Of a DNA stretch of 64,000 bases, positions 17,459 to 27,351 are shown piece by piece (position 1 is the stretch's first letter; each line of letters starts with the position of its first letter). This DNA is from Hyphococcus sp. GTDB taxonomy: Bacteria; Pseudomonadota; Alphaproteobacteria; Caulobacterales; Parvularculaceae. A model generated the notes under the pieces. That model had not been told where the DNA came from, did no database searches, and saw only the letters and a list, made by a program, of their open reading frames with translations. A program made the position numbers and the translations under genes. The DNA is taken from assembly GCA_021776375.1 (NCBI GenBank), contig JAJFGA010000051.1, forward strand, positions 124,001 through 188,000. The letters are read 5' to 3'.

Positions 17459-19096
17459 ATGAACGACGCCAAGTCAATTGGACACAAACGGCCGAGCCGG
17501 ACAAGCCCAAACCAGTCACGGTTAGGCATGGTTGCGCTTGGCGGCGTTGCAATTGCTATCGCCGCACCGATTGCCGCAACCATGCTCGGCGCCTTGGCGC
17601 CGCCGGGGCTGGACTGGGCGTTCTTGTCTGGCATGGGCGTGCGATATCTATCCGGCACGATTTTTTTATGTTTCCTAGTCGCCGCGGGCGCAAGCGCCTT
17701 TGGCGCTGGCGCAGCGATGGTGGTCTCGCTTACAGACTTTCCCGGACGGCGCGTGATGATGGTTGCGCTGGCGCTGCCCTTCGCGATCCCGGCCTATGTT
17801 GCAGCCTACGCCTATGGCGATTTTCTCGGACCATTCGGGCCCATCGCCAACGCGGTTGGCGCACGCAATCTACCGGAGATACGATCTCTGCCCGGCGCTG
17901 CTTTCATTCTTACACTGATGACTTACCCTTATGTCTATCTGGCGCTCAGCGCATCACTGGCGGGGCGTTCTTCGGCGTTTATGGAAGCCGCACGCGCACT
18001 TGGCGCGAGCCCTGCCCGGGCGGCTTGGCGGGTTCTTTTGGCCATGGGGCGCCCGGCGCTGGCTGGCGGTCTGGCGCTGGCGCTAATGGAGACCGCCGCT
18101 GATTACGGGGTGGCCGATTTTTTTGGTGTGGCGACCTTGAGCGTCGGGATTTTTCGCACCTGGCAGGGGCTCGGCGATCTTGGCGGCGCAACCCAGCTTG
18201 CCGTCGGCCTGTTTTTTGTCGCGCTCATTCTGGTTCTGATCGAGGAGGCGGGCCGCCGCGGCGAGCATGTGGAAAGCGTAAAGGCGCACCGCCGGGCTCA
18301 GCGATTGAGGCTAACACCGTCCGCAGCCATGCTGGCAATTTTGTTCTGCCTTGTTCCGGTGGTCTTAGGCTTTGTCATTCCGGCCGGCGTTTTGATCTCC
18401 AAATTCGACCCTGGCTTCACTGCTGGCGCGGCGCGCGGGCTCAATCTCTCGCTCGCCAACACCGCTCTAGTTGCAGGTATTGGCGGCGCACTAACCATCA
18501 CGCTTGCGGTTTTCCTTGGCTATACGGCGCGGCGGATGACATCAGCGTATGGCAAGCTAGCCTTACGGGTCGCGACGCTCGGCTACGCTATTCCGGGCGC
18601 CGTCATCGCCATCGGCGTGTTGGCGCTCACGGCTGGACTGTCGCGAGCGAGCGGCATGGCGCTTGCCGGTGGCCTTGGCGTTTTACTTTACGCCTATGTG
18701 GCGCGTTTCGTCACCGCTGGATACAATGCCGCCGCAGGCGGTCTGCAGCAAATCAGCCCACAGATGGATGACGCTGCAAAAATGCTTGGTGCGGGACCCG
18801 CTAGTATTTTGAAAAACATTCACTGGCCGCAAATGCGCGGCGCGGTCGCGGCGGGGGCGGCGATTATCATGATCGATATCGCCAAGGAGTTGCCGGCGAC
18901 ATTATTGTTGCGGCCGTTTAATTTTGAAACCCTGGCGACGCGCATATACCGGCTAGCGTCAGACGAACGCCTCGCCGACGCCGCGCCAGCGGCCTTGTTG
19001 CTGATCGGCCTCGGCCTCATCCCGACAATTGCGCTGAGCTTTATCGCTACACACAAATCCGCCCGCAAAAGTGCAAATCCTTCTGCGGGCGGTTAA
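17459..19096 (+). CDS. fbpB: ferric iron ABC transporter permease
   Basis: A 545-residue fused permease with two homologous membrane modules of about six helices each. Each has an EAA loop: LGASPARAAW in the first half and LGAGPASILKN in the second. ATG at 17459 is chosen because AAGGAA precedes it, and an upstream in-frame ATG lacks a ribosome-binding site. It is divergent from the ATPase gene. Fused permeases are usual for the Fbp/Sfu family, but the split divergent arrangement is less usual than a single fbpABC operon. Confidence 0.9.
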   Translation: MNDAKSIGHKRPSRTSPNQSRLGMVALGGVAIAIAAPIAATMLGALAPPGLDWAFLSGMGVRYLSGTIFLCFLVAAGASAFGAGAAMVVSLTDFPGRRVMMVALALPFAIPAYVAAYAYGDFLGPFGPIANAVGARNLPEIRSLPGAAFILTLMTYPYVYLALSASLAGRSSAFMEAARALGASPARAAWRVLLAMGRPALAGGLALALMETAADYGVADFFGVATLSVGIFRTWQGLGDLGGATQLAVGLFFVALILVLIEEAGRRGEHVESVKAHRRAQRLRLTPSAAMLAILFCLVPVVLGFVIPAGVLISKFDPGFTAGAARGLNLSLANTALVAGIGGALTITLAVFLGYTARRMTSAYGKLALRVATLGYAIPGAVIAIGVLALTAGLSRASGMALAGGLGVLLYAYVARFVTAGYNAAAGGLQQISPQMDDAAKMLGAGPASILKNIHWPQMRGAVAAGAAIIMIDIAKELPATLLLRPFNFETLATRIYRLASDERLADAAPAALLLIGLGLIPTIALSFIATHKSARKSANPSAGG

Positions 19097-19111
19097 TGTG
19101 TAGTCTGGCAG

Positions 19112-20431
19112 TTACTCGCCGCCGCGATAGGCGAGCGGCAAGGCGCCCCGCGATAGATCGCGATAACGCGACAGCAACGCTGCCTGGCGATTATCCAAAT
19201 CCTGGCGCACGCCATTAATGAACACCGCCTGCGGTACTGTCGTAACCTCCAGAGGGTCGCCCTCCCAAATGACGATGTCGGCGACTTTGCCGAGTTCAAT
19301 CGATCCCAACTGCCTATCAAGGCCAAACATCTCAGCCGGGTTGATTGTCAGAGCCGCAATCGCCGCATCATAAGGCAAGCCTTCAGCTACGGCGTTGCCC
19401 GCTTGCTGGGTCAACAACCGCAGATTATGCGCGCCAAAACCCGGCGGGTTATAAAAAGCGATTTTAACGCCGGCGGCATTGAGACGAGCGGCATTTTCAA
19501 GCGTAGCGCCCAAATCCTCAAACTGGCTCGGCAAATTAACCATCGGATCGAGGATCACCGCGATATTGGCGGCGGCCAATGGTTCGGCAACCCTCCAGGC
19601 TTCCGACCCGCCGGCGATGATCACGCGCAGGCTATAATCCGTCTTGAGGCGGATTAAATTGCGAATATCGGCCTCACCGTTGATGTGAACAATGAGCGGC
19701 TGCCCGCCAGACACTACCGCGCCCAGCGCCTTCAAATCCGAAAGCGCAAACCGTTCCTCGCGGTTGCGACGTATATAAGTGTTGGGGTTAGCGGCATAAG
19801 AGCGCGCCTCATCAAGATATTCGCGCATAAACGCCCACGCGCCCATACGGGTGCCGCCCGCGCGCTCGGCGCCGCCGGAACCCATCATGGCGATCTGCGC
19901 CGCCCGGGGCTTGGTGACGGAACTAACGCCGCCGGACATATCAATCACCGCACCGCGTCCGCCGAACAGAGAATCGCCAGGGCTAGGCGCAGCCAAAGCA
20001 CGGGTCACGCCGCCGGCGCGATTGATCGCGATCAATGTTGAGGTGCGTCGGTAGGCATCGACCGCATCAAGCGCCGCGCCAAGCGGAAATCCTTCGCCGC
20101 GGTTAGGGCCAGCGTCATTGGCCTCCTCATCAAGGCTGATCTCGAGAAGGCCGATGGAGGAAAGCGGCGCAAAAATGCCGGGCGTAACTACCTTGCCTGA
20201 GGCATCGATCACCGTCGCGCCGGTGGGTGCAATCAGATCGCCGCCGACTTGGACGATGACGCCGTCACGAATGATCACATCGCCATTTTTGATCACATCA
20301 CCGGCGGCGGTGTGCACTTCGCCATTCATGATCGCCGTCGTTGATGTTTGCGCAACTGCATTGTCAGCAACGGTCAAGGAAAACACCGAGAAGACCGCGG
20401 CGAAGATCGGTTTATGGTTTATGGCGTTCAT
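19112..20431 (-). CDS. amidohydrolase-like exported protein, metal site degenerate
   Basis: A 439-residue protein with a signal peptide (cleaved near ADNAVAQ) and an amidohydrolase/imidazolonepropionase-like fold: an N-terminal beta-sandwich strand (DVIIRDGVIVQVG), an internal barrel, and a C-terminal IELGKVADIVIWEGDP strand. The canonical GxxDxHxH metal motif is replaced by GIFAPLSSIG. The usual later His and Asp ligand positions read IIAGGSEA and IAFYNPP. It is therefore probably not an ordinary metallohydrolase. Its start overlaps the stop of the upstream intact amidohydrolase as ATGA, so the pair may act together. Confidence 0.82.
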   Translation of the reverse strand: MNAINHKPIFAAVFSVFSLTVADNAVAQTSTTAIMNGEVHTAAGDVIKNGDVIIRDGVIVQVGGDLIAPTGATVIDASGKVVTPGIFAPLSSIGLLEISLDEEANDAGPNRGEGFPLGAALDAVDAYRRTSTLIAINRAGGVTRALAAPSPGDSLFGGRGAVIDMSGGVSSVTKPRAAQIAMMGSGGAERAGGTRMGAWAFMREYLDEARSYAANPNTYIRRNREERFALSDLKALGAVVSGGQPLIVHINGEADIRNLIRLKTDYSLRVIIAGGSEAWRVAEPLAAANIAVILDPMVNLPSQFEDLGATLENAARLNAAGVKIAFYNPPGFGAHNLRLLTQQAGNAVAEGLPYDAAIAALTINPAEMFGLDRQLGSIELGKVADIVIWEGDPLEVTTVPQAVFINGVRQDLDNRQAALLSRYRDLSRGALPLAYRGGE

Positions 20432-22005
20432 TGACCCGCCCCTCCGGTATTATCATTGTTTTGTTGTCCAATTTCGAAGTCCATTCGCGGTGAGCGTTTG
20501 GGATCGGACCGATCATACATTAAAGCACCATCGATAAAGACCTGCTCAGCTTTAGCGTAGACTGAAAATGGATTGCCGTTCCAGATGACGACATCAGCCA
20601 TCTTGCCGGCCTCCAAAGTCCCGGTCTGGTCGAGGACGCCCATGGATTTTGCCGGATTGGCGGTGATCCAGGCGATGGCGTCTTCGGGCGCAATTTCCAA
20701 GCCGATCCGCCAGCCCGCAGCCATCGCTTTCGCCGCTTCCTGGTTGAGGCGCTGAATGCCTGTGGCGCTATCGGAGTGGATGATCGCACAGCTGTTGGCT
20801 TGCGCATCGACCAGCGCAGCGTTTTCGCTCACCGCATCATAAGCTTCGAGTTTAAAGCCCCACCAATCCGCCCACATCGCCGCACAGACACCGTTTTCAG
20901 CAAGGTAATCAGCGACTTTGTAAGCCTCGATCGCATGATGAAAGGCGGAGACTTTGTAACCAAATTCTCTGGCGATATCGAGCACCTGAACCATTTCATC
21001 GGCGCGGTAGCAATGCATATTGACGCGGATGTCGCCGCCAAGAACGCCAGCCAGCGTTTCCAGCTTGAGATCGCGGGACGGCGCATCAGGCGCCTCTTTC
21101 GCGTCTTCATCCTTGGCGTCATCTTTTTCAGCCCACGCCTCATAAGACTTCCAATAATCGTCCCATTGCTTCTTATAACCGGCCGCCTCAATCCAGGCTG
21201 CGCGATAGCCAGCGACATTGCCCATGCGCGTGCCGGGCCCGCCTTTATCGCCATAGACACGTTTTGGGTTTTCGCCGCACGCCATCTTCAGGCCATAAGG
21301 CGCGCCCGGAAATTTCATTCCCTGGACTGTCCGTGAAGGAACATTTTTTAATACGACCGAACGGCCGCCGAATAGATTTGCCGATCCGGGCAGAACCTGA
21401 AGCGACGTAATTCCGCCGGCAAGCGCCCGGGTAAAGCCTGCATCTTGCGGCCAGACAGAATGTTCCGCCCACACATGCGCAGTATTTGGCGCCGTCGCTT
21501 CATTGCCGTCCGAAGTTGAGTTGGTCAACGGCGAGGGATAGTCGCCAAGGTGGGAATGGATATCAATGACGCCGGGCGTCACCCATTTACCGGCCGCGTC
21601 AATGGTGTTGGCGCCCGCCGGGACATCAACCGCGCTGGCGGCGCCAATCGCGGTGATTTTACCGCCCTCCAAGAGGATAGATCCGTTATCAATGCGCTCT
21701 CCGGCGCCGGTCAGGATCGTCGCCCCGGTGATCAGCGTCACGTCGGACGCATATGGCTCGTAAGTCGACGGATATGGATCAAGCGGCGGATGGACCGCGC
21801 CTTTGGCCCCCTTTTTACCACTATCGTCAGCGCCCTTCGCGGCGCCTTGTGCGGCCGCGTTTTGTGGCGCAGCCGTTTCAGCGCCTACCGTATCGCCCGT
21901 CGCCCCATCATCAGCAGCCTTATCGGCGGCCTCTTGAGAACAGGCGCCGACCAACAGAACGGCAAGCGCCGTCCATCGCAATTTTCGCATCATACCCTCA
22001 GCCAT
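20428..22005 (-). CDS. amidohydrolase family lipoprotein
   Basis: A 525-residue exported amidohydrolase. It has a lipoprotein signal with lipobox LVGAC, a low-complexity Ala/Asp linker, then a complete metal-dependent hydrolase domain. Metal-ligand candidates are the GVIDIHSHLGD HxH motif, histidines in NMHCYRADEM and SAFHHAIEAYK, and the Asp in IIHSDSA. The C-terminal LEAGKMADVVIWNGNPF is the family's beta-sandwich signature. It resembles secreted imidazolonepropionase-like enzymes; the substrate is unknown. The start could also be an ATG four or five codons in. Confidence 0.86.
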   Translation of the reverse strand: MAEGMMRKLRWTALAVLLVGACSQEAADKAADDGATGDTVGAETAAPQNAAAQGAAKGADDSGKKGAKGAVHPPLDPYPSTYEPYASDVTLITGATILTGAGERIDNGSILLEGGKITAIGAASAVDVPAGANTIDAAGKWVTPGVIDIHSHLGDYPSPLTNSTSDGNEATAPNTAHVWAEHSVWPQDAGFTRALAGGITSLQVLPGSANLFGGRSVVLKNVPSRTVQGMKFPGAPYGLKMACGENPKRVYGDKGGPGTRMGNVAGYRAAWIEAAGYKKQWDDYWKSYEAWAEKDDAKDEDAKEAPDAPSRDLKLETLAGVLGGDIRVNMHCYRADEMVQVLDIAREFGYKVSAFHHAIEAYKVADYLAENGVCAAMWADWWGFKLEAYDAVSENAALVDAQANSCAIIHSDSATGIQRLNQEAAKAMAAGWRIGLEIAPEDAIAWITANPAKSMGVLDQTGTLEAGKMADVVIWNGNPFSVYAKAEQVFIDGALMYDRSDPKRSPRMDFEIGQQNNDNTGGAGQ

Positions 22006-22119
22006 TTGTGTTGAACACTATTCGAATTCATCAATCTTCGTGTCATAAGACTAGCGTAATATTCTCGCGCCGCCATCGTGCGCCGCAACATTGGCTCAGC
22101 CGAAGGGGAAACATATTTC

Positions 22120-23802
22120 ATGACCAAGATCACGCGCCGCAATGCGCTCTTTTCAGGCCTCGCCGTCAGCGCCGCCTCTTGCTCTAAGGGGCCGTCCAAT
22201 GAATCGCCCGATGAAAGCGCTAGCGGCGTCTTTGCCCATGGCGTCGCCAGCGGCGATCCCGGCCCCAACAGCGCCGTGATCTGGACCCGGATCAGTGCAA
22301 ATGAGGCAGCGCCCGGCTCTAGCGCAACAATAATCTGGGAGCTGGCCGCCAACGAGACCTTTAACAACATCATCGCCAAGGGCGAGACCCTCACCGGCGC
22401 CTCGCGCGACTGGACCGTTAAAACACTGCTCACTGATCTTGAGCCCGGGACTGTCTATTACTACCGCTTCCGGTCCGGTGATCAGACCTCGCCGGTTGGC
22501 CGCACACGCACCCTGCCCGCCGGCGCCATCGACAGCGCTCGCTTTGCGGTCCTATCGTGCACAAATTTCCCGTTCGGTTATTTCAATGTCTATGACCAGA
22601 TTGCCCAGCGCGACGATATCGATGCAGTCATTCATCTTGGCGATTACATTTACGAATATGGCCGCGATGGATATGGCGGCGCCACCGGCGCCGCATTAGG
22701 TCGCGAACATGAACCCGCGCATGAAATCATCACCCTTGATGATTATCGCCGCCGCCATGCACAATATAAGGCTGACCCTTCAAGCCAGGCAATGCATGCC
22801 GCGCATGCGGTGATTGCGATCTGGGACGATCATGAAGTATCGAATAATTCGTGGAAAGACGGCGCAGAAAACCACCAGCCGGAAACCGAAGGCGAATGGG
22901 TGACGCGTCGTCGCGCCGCGCTCCAAGCTTATTATGAGTGGATGCCGGTGCGCGAGCCCGCCGCGGCGCCGGAAGCGTTTTTTCGATCCTACTCTTATGG
23001 CGACCTTCTAACGCTATGCGCCATTGAAACGCGGCTGATGGCCCGTGCGCGGCAATTTGAATATAGCGAAATCGTCCGTGACCTGAAAACTGGCGCGGAT
23101 GTCGAGCACTTTAAAACCGAAATTCTATGGGATGAAAGCCGCGAAATGCTGGGCAGCGCCCAGACCGATTACTTATCGCGCACCATCCGACAGTCGGTTA
23201 ACGACGGTCAGCCCTGGCGACTGATCGCCAACCAGATCATCATGGCGAAAGTCATCACCCCGGATCTAAATCCGCATATGAGCGAAGAGGAAATTGATGC
23301 GCTGCAAGCGACATGGGATCAGGGTCGCGCTTTCGTTGAAGTTTCAAAACTCGGCCTGCCTACAAATTTCGACGCCTGGGACGGGTATCCAGCGGCGCGC
23401 GAGCGATTTTATGAAATGGTGCGCGATGCTGGTGGCGACGGCATGATTGTTGTCACCGGAGACACCCATACCTGGTGGGCCAACGATCTTACGGACAGGA
23501 ACGGCAAGCGGCGCGGGGTCGAATTGGGTACCCATTCGGTGACGTCGCCATCGCCCTATGGTAACAACTTTCTCGACGGCAAGGGCGGTCAGTATACGGC
23601 GCTAACAGCCCACGAGAATGAGGACGTGCGCTACATTTCCGGTGAAGATCACGGATATATCGATTTGGAGATCGGTCACGAGACCGCCACCGCACGCTAT
23701 ATGGCGGTCGATACAGTTGAGAGCCGGGATTACAGCGCCTTTGAAAAAGTTGCCTTTACAATCGAACGCGCCGATGGCGCGGCGAAATTTACCAACAGCT
23801 AG
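22120..23802 (+). CDS. phoD: PhoD-like alkaline phosphatase/phosphodiesterase
   Basis: A 560-residue exported enzyme with a twin-arginine signal (TRRNALF) that also contains a lipobox-like AASC (Cys21). The phosphatase domain shows VIHLGDYIYEY, IWDDHEVSNNSWKDG and VVTGDTHTWWAND, the metal-binding motifs of the PhoD family. It releases phosphate from phosphate diesters or monoesters outside the cytoplasm. ATG at 22120 is chosen because GAAGGGGAA precedes it and it starts the Tat signal. I see no clear Pho box. Confidence 0.92.
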   Translation: MTKITRRNALFSGLAVSAASCSKGPSNESPDESASGVFAHGVASGDPGPNSAVIWTRISANEAAPGSSATIIWELAANETFNNIIAKGETLTGASRDWTVKTLLTDLEPGTVYYYRFRSGDQTSPVGRTRTLPAGAIDSARFAVLSCTNFPFGYFNVYDQIAQRDDIDAVIHLGDYIYEYGRDGYGGATGAALGREHEPAHEIITLDDYRRRHAQYKADPSSQAMHAAHAVIAIWDDHEVSNNSWKDGAENHQPETEGEWVTRRRAALQAYYEWMPVREPAAAPEAFFRSYSYGDLLTLCAIETRLMARARQFEYSEIVRDLKTGADVEHFKTEILWDESREMLGSAQTDYLSRTIRQSVNDGQPWRLIANQIIMAKVITPDLNPHMSEEEIDALQATWDQGRAFVEVSKLGLPTNFDAWDGYPAARERFYEMVRDAGGDGMIVVTGDTHTWWANDLTDRNGKRRGVELGTHSVTSPSPYGNNFLDGKGGQYTALTAHENEDVRYISGEDHGYIDLEIGHETATARYMAVDTVESRDYSAFEKVAFTIERADGAAKFTNS

Positions 23803-23871
23803 GCTTTGATTTTAAACACGTATACAGTTTGGATCAGTTTGTCCCTTTGCGGATGAAGTCATAGAGGGGCC

Positions 23872-25080
23872 ATGCTGGCAGGACCGCAACAGGACCGATT
23901 TGAAAGTCTTGATGTTTTGCGCGGCGTCGCTGTGCTTGGCATTCTTGCAGTTAATATTCAGGCGATGGCGATGCCGGTGGCGTTCTTCGCCAATCCGTCG
24001 CTGAATACGCAATTTTTCGTCGGCGAAGATCGCGACATCTGGGGGATCGCCTCGACATTCTTTCAGTTTAAATTCATCACCATCTTCTCCGCCCTGTTCG
24101 GCGTCGGCATTGCCCTGATGGTTGGCGACGAAAAGCCTTCGCCCAAATTTGGCCTTCACTATCGACGCATGTTCTGGCTTTTCATCCTCGGCTCGCTGCA
24201 CGCCTATCTGATTTGGTTCGGCGATATTTTAACGCCTTATGCGGTCGCCGGGCTGATCGTGGTTCTCGCCCGGCGCTGGCGTGTGCGCACACTTTTCATT
24301 GCCGGCTTCATGTTGATTGCCCTCGCCTCCTTGATGATGTTCGCGCAGCATTTCGCACTTGAACAAATGTCGGCTGAAGATCGCAACGTCTTTCTGGCGG
24401 AAATGTACACGCCGCCGCCCGAAGCGATCACTGCAGAAATTGAGGCCTATCGCGGCGGGTTTTTTGCGCGCCTGCCGGAAACCGCGCCAACCGCGTTGTT
24501 GTTTCAGGTGGTCCAGACACTATTTCTCATGCCGCGCAATATTGGCGTGATGATGTTTGGCATGGCGCTTTACAAAATGGGCTTCTTCACCCTTGGCTGG
24601 TCGTTCTTGCGCTATGTTGCGATTGGCGCAGCGGCAGTCACGATCGGCATTGCGGGCTCGCACTATGCGACTACACAAATGTTCGCCGTCGGATTCGATC
24701 CGATGAAACTCGCCGGCGCTCAAGCGGCTCAATTCTGGGGTAGCCTGCCACAAGCATTTGGTTATGCGGCGCTGGTAATGGCGTTTGTTAAGATACCATT
24801 CCTGAAATGGGTGCGGGCTCCGTTTGCGGCAGCCGGGCGCATGGCGCTCACGAATTATCTTATGTGCTCGATTATCGGCGCCTTTCTTTATTTTGGCCCT
24901 CCGGGGCTTGGCCGTATCGGCACGGTGAGTTATCCCGAACAGGCAATGACAATGCTCGCTATCTGGATTGCCATTTTAATCTGGTCACCGCTATGGCTGG
25001 CGTGGTTCCGCTTCGGGCCGTTTGAATGGTTGTGGCGCTCGCTGACCTATTGGAAGTCCCAACCCATGTGGAGAACGTAA
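23872..25080 (+). CDS. DUF418 domain-containing membrane protein
   Basis: A 402-residue polytopic inner-membrane protein. It opens with the typical RFESLDVLRGVAVLGILAVNIQ, has many hydrophobic helices, and ends with the DUF418 signature region (GRMALTNYLMCSIIGAF and later FGPFEWLWRSLTYWK). The family is related to membrane acyltransferase-like folds, but its function is unknown. The next gene starts one base after its stop, so the two are likely co-transcribed. Confidence 0.9.
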   Translation: MLAGPQQDRFESLDVLRGVAVLGILAVNIQAMAMPVAFFANPSLNTQFFVGEDRDIWGIASTFFQFKFITIFSALFGVGIALMVGDEKPSPKFGLHYRRMFWLFILGSLHAYLIWFGDILTPYAVAGLIVVLARRWRVRTLFIAGFMLIALASLMMFAQHFALEQMSAEDRNVFLAEMYTPPPEAITAEIEAYRGGFFARLPETAPTALLFQVVQTLFLMPRNIGVMMFGMALYKMGFFTLGWSFLRYVAIGAAAVTIGIAGSHYATTQMFAVGFDPMKLAGAQAAQFWGSLPQAFGYAALVMAFVKIPFLKWVRAPFAAAGRMALTNYLMCSIIGAFLYFGPPGLGRIGTVSYPEQAMTMLAIWIAILIWSPLWLAWFRFGPFEWLWRSLTYWKSQPMWRT

Positions 25081-25081
25081 A

Positions 25082-26089
25082 TTGAAAGACCAACTTGTGG
25101 CCTATGCGGCAAGCCTGCCCAAGGCGGAATTGCACCTTCATATTGAAGGCAGCCTTGAACCTGAGCTTATGTTTGCGTTGGCGCGACGTAATAATACCGG
25201 CATCCCGTTCAAATCGGTTGAAGAAGTGCGCGCCGCTTATAATTTTTCAAACCTGCAGGATTTTCTCGATATTTATTATCAGGGTATGAGCGTTCTTAAC
25301 ACGGAAGAAGACTTCTTCGACCTGACAATGGCCTATCTCAACCGTGTGCGCGCCGATAATGTTCGTCATACGGAAATTTTCTTCGATCCGCAGGGGCATA
25401 CTGAGCGCGGCGTGGCGTTTGACACCGCCATTGGCGGCATATTAACGGCGCTGTCGCTGGCGAAAAAACAATTCGGTATGACCTCAAAGTTGATCATGTG
25501 CTTTCTGCGACATCTGCCGGAGGCGGATGCGCTCGAAACGTTGCGCGCGGCAGAGCCATGGCTCGACAGGATTGACGGTGTCGGCCTTGACTCCTCAGAA
25601 CTTGGCCATCCGCCATCGAAATTTGAGCGCGTCTTCAAAGCCGCGCGCGAGCGCGGGCTGAAGCTTGTCGCCCATGCCGGTGAGGAAGGCCCGCCAGACT
25701 ATGTTTATGAAGCGCTTGACCTCTTACATATCGACCGGCTTGACCACGGCAATCGCGCGCTCGAAGATGATGTGCTGGTCAAGCGGCTCGCAAGCGAGCA
25801 AATGACGTTGACGGTCTGTCCCTTGTCAAATCTGAAACTTTGCGTGGTCGAGGATATGACCGCCCATCCGCTCAAAACAATGCTCAATCTTGGGCTGCGC
25901 GCCACTGTGAATTCCGACGATCCATCTTATTTCGGCGGCTATATGAACGATAATTTCGCCGCCGTGATCAACGCCCTAGATTTAAGCAAAGACGACATCA
26001 AGACGCTCGCCAAAAACAGCTTCCGCGGATCTTTTCTATCCGAAGGAGAAATACGCGCGCACCTGGCGGCGATTGATTTGTTTCAGTAG
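25082..26089 (+). CDS. adenine deaminase-like (adenosine deaminase superfamily)
   Basis: A 335-residue zinc hydrolase. Metal and catalytic motifs are KAELHLHIEGSLEPELMF (His18, His20), VAHAGEEGPPDYV, RLDHGNRA and VNSDDPSYFGG. FFDPQGHTERG and GLDSSELGHPPSKF match my recollection of the Aah1/PA0148-type adenine deaminases better than true adenosine deaminases. It would convert adenine to hypoxanthine for purine salvage. It starts with TTG at 25082, one base after the DUF418 gene. Many databases would label it adenosine deaminase. Confidence 0.88.
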   Translation: MKDQLVAYAASLPKAELHLHIEGSLEPELMFALARRNNTGIPFKSVEEVRAAYNFSNLQDFLDIYYQGMSVLNTEEDFFDLTMAYLNRVRADNVRHTEIFFDPQGHTERGVAFDTAIGGILTALSLAKKQFGMTSKLIMCFLRHLPEADALETLRAAEPWLDRIDGVGLDSSELGHPPSKFERVFKAARERGLKLVAHAGEEGPPDYVYEALDLLHIDRLDHGNRALEDDVLVKRLASEQMTLTVCPLSNLKLCVVEDMTAHPLKTMLNLGLRATVNSDDPSYFGGYMNDNFAAVINALDLSKDDIKTLAKNSFRGSFLSEGEIRAHLAAIDLFQ

Positions 26090-26121
26090 GCTAGAATAAT
26101 CACGCTTATGAGAAACTGCAC

Positions 26122-26685
26122 ATGAATAATTTCATTCAAGGCCGGATTGAAAAGGCTCAATGGAGCCGTTTTGCACTCTGGTTTGTTCCATTATTCATTT
26201 TTAATTATTGGGCGTTCTTCACATCTAGCCCGTGGACACAAGCCCTTGAAGCGGCCGGCACGCTACCAGAAATGCTCACAGGCTTCCCCGTCGATCAACC
26301 TGCGCTCGCTTTTTCCGCACTTGGCGAAACCACTGGGAGCTACATTCTATGGCAAGTTGCTGATATTCCGTATGCCATCTTAAACATGCTGGTCCTGTCA
26401 ACCCTGATCGGCCTCGGCCTGAAACGCTTTCACCTTCAATCCAGCCCTTTGCAATATTTGCTGCTCTTACCTTACATTTATCTGATTACAGAATTTTTTG
26501 AAAACATGCCGCTAGCCCTCATGGCGGCGGGTATCTTGCCACAAGCAAACGCTGTCGTTCTGTTTCAACAGGCCGCAACAACCATCAAGCTTTATTCCGG
26601 TTGGCCGTCTTCTGTTATAGGCCTGATGGCGCTTGTCGCTATTGTCAGCGCAAACCTGTTCAGATTTATTCGCTCTAAGATATAG
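26122..26685 (+). CDS. uncharacterised membrane protein
   Basis: A 187-residue hydrophobic protein I do not recognise. It has about four predicted transmembrane segments (around 17-35, 75-98, 110-135, 157-182) and a short basic N-terminus and C-terminus. It begins 32 bases after the deaminase stop on the same strand, with lower GC than its neighbours. It ends 21 bases from the convergent YSC84 gene. It could be the last gene of the DUF418-deaminase unit. Confidence 0.72.
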   Translation: MNNFIQGRIEKAQWSRFALWFVPLFIFNYWAFFTSSPWTQALEAAGTLPEMLTGFPVDQPALAFSALGETTGSYILWQVADIPYAILNMLVLSTLIGLGLKRFHLQSSPLQYLLLLPYIYLITEFFENMPLALMAAGILPQANAVVLFQQAATTIKLYSGWPSSVIGLMALVAIVSANLFRFIRSKI

Positions 26686-26706
26686 TAGCGGCCGACATAG
26701 CGCTCA

Positions 26707-27258
26707 TTACTCTTTTATCCGGCTGATCTTCGAGCCTTCAAGCGACAGATTGTACATCAAGCCCTTTCCATCAAAAATAAAGGCTACGATCGGCTCGTTC
26801 AGCTGTGTGGTGTCGATAGTACCGCCAGCATCCAGCGTTATGGCCGTAACCGATGCGTCAACGCCGATTTCCCAGCCACTGCTTGCGCGAAATGTCGCCA
26901 GCGCTTCTGGATCGAGAAAAATGATGATCTGCCTGCGCGCCTGGGCGCCGAGTTGAAACCCGATAGAGGCTGAATGCGTTGAATAATAGGCGACCGTTTT
27001 ACCATTGATACGCAAGGCGCCCTGTCCGCGTTCACCGCCAACGCCGATGCCGGCTTTGATTACTTTTGGAAACACGAGAACGCCGACGGCCTTAGCGAGT
27101 ACAGCGTCGGCGCCGCCAATGGTGTCACGAAACTCGGCGAGCGCCTCGTCCGTACGTCGATCTATCTTTGCTTTTGAGGCGGCCTCGGCGGCACCTGCAA
27201 ATGTTATCGCCATAGCGAACATTATAAAGACCGTCCGGATCGCAGAAAGAGATTTCAT
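26707..27258 (-). CDS. YSC84/lipid-binding SYLF domain protein
   Basis: A 183-residue exported protein with a signal peptide (cleavage near FAGAAEAAS) and a full SYLF/YSC84 domain. Visible features are AKAVGVLVFPKVIKAGIGVGGERGQGALRI, SIGFQLGAQARRQII, and a C-terminal KGLMYNLSLEGSKISRI. Homologues bind phosphoinositides or lipids and sit in the envelope of many alphaproteobacteria; the exact role is unclear. A candidate CtrA site lies about 100 bases upstream. Confidence 0.9.
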   Translation of the reverse strand: MKSLSAIRTVFIMFAMAITFAGAAEAASKAKIDRRTDEALAEFRDTIGGADAVLAKAVGVLVFPKVIKAGIGVGGERGQGALRINGKTVAYYSTHSASIGFQLGAQARRQIIIFLDPEALATFRASSGWEIGVDASVTAITLDAGGTIDTTQLNEPIVAFIFDGKGLMYNLSLEGSKISRIKE

Positions 27259-27351
27259 CGCTTTAACTCCTGATAGCCGACATGCGGCGCGCCGCCTTTA
27301 TGAGCGGCTGCAAATTATACAATACATTGTGTCAAATTTGGGGAAACCATC

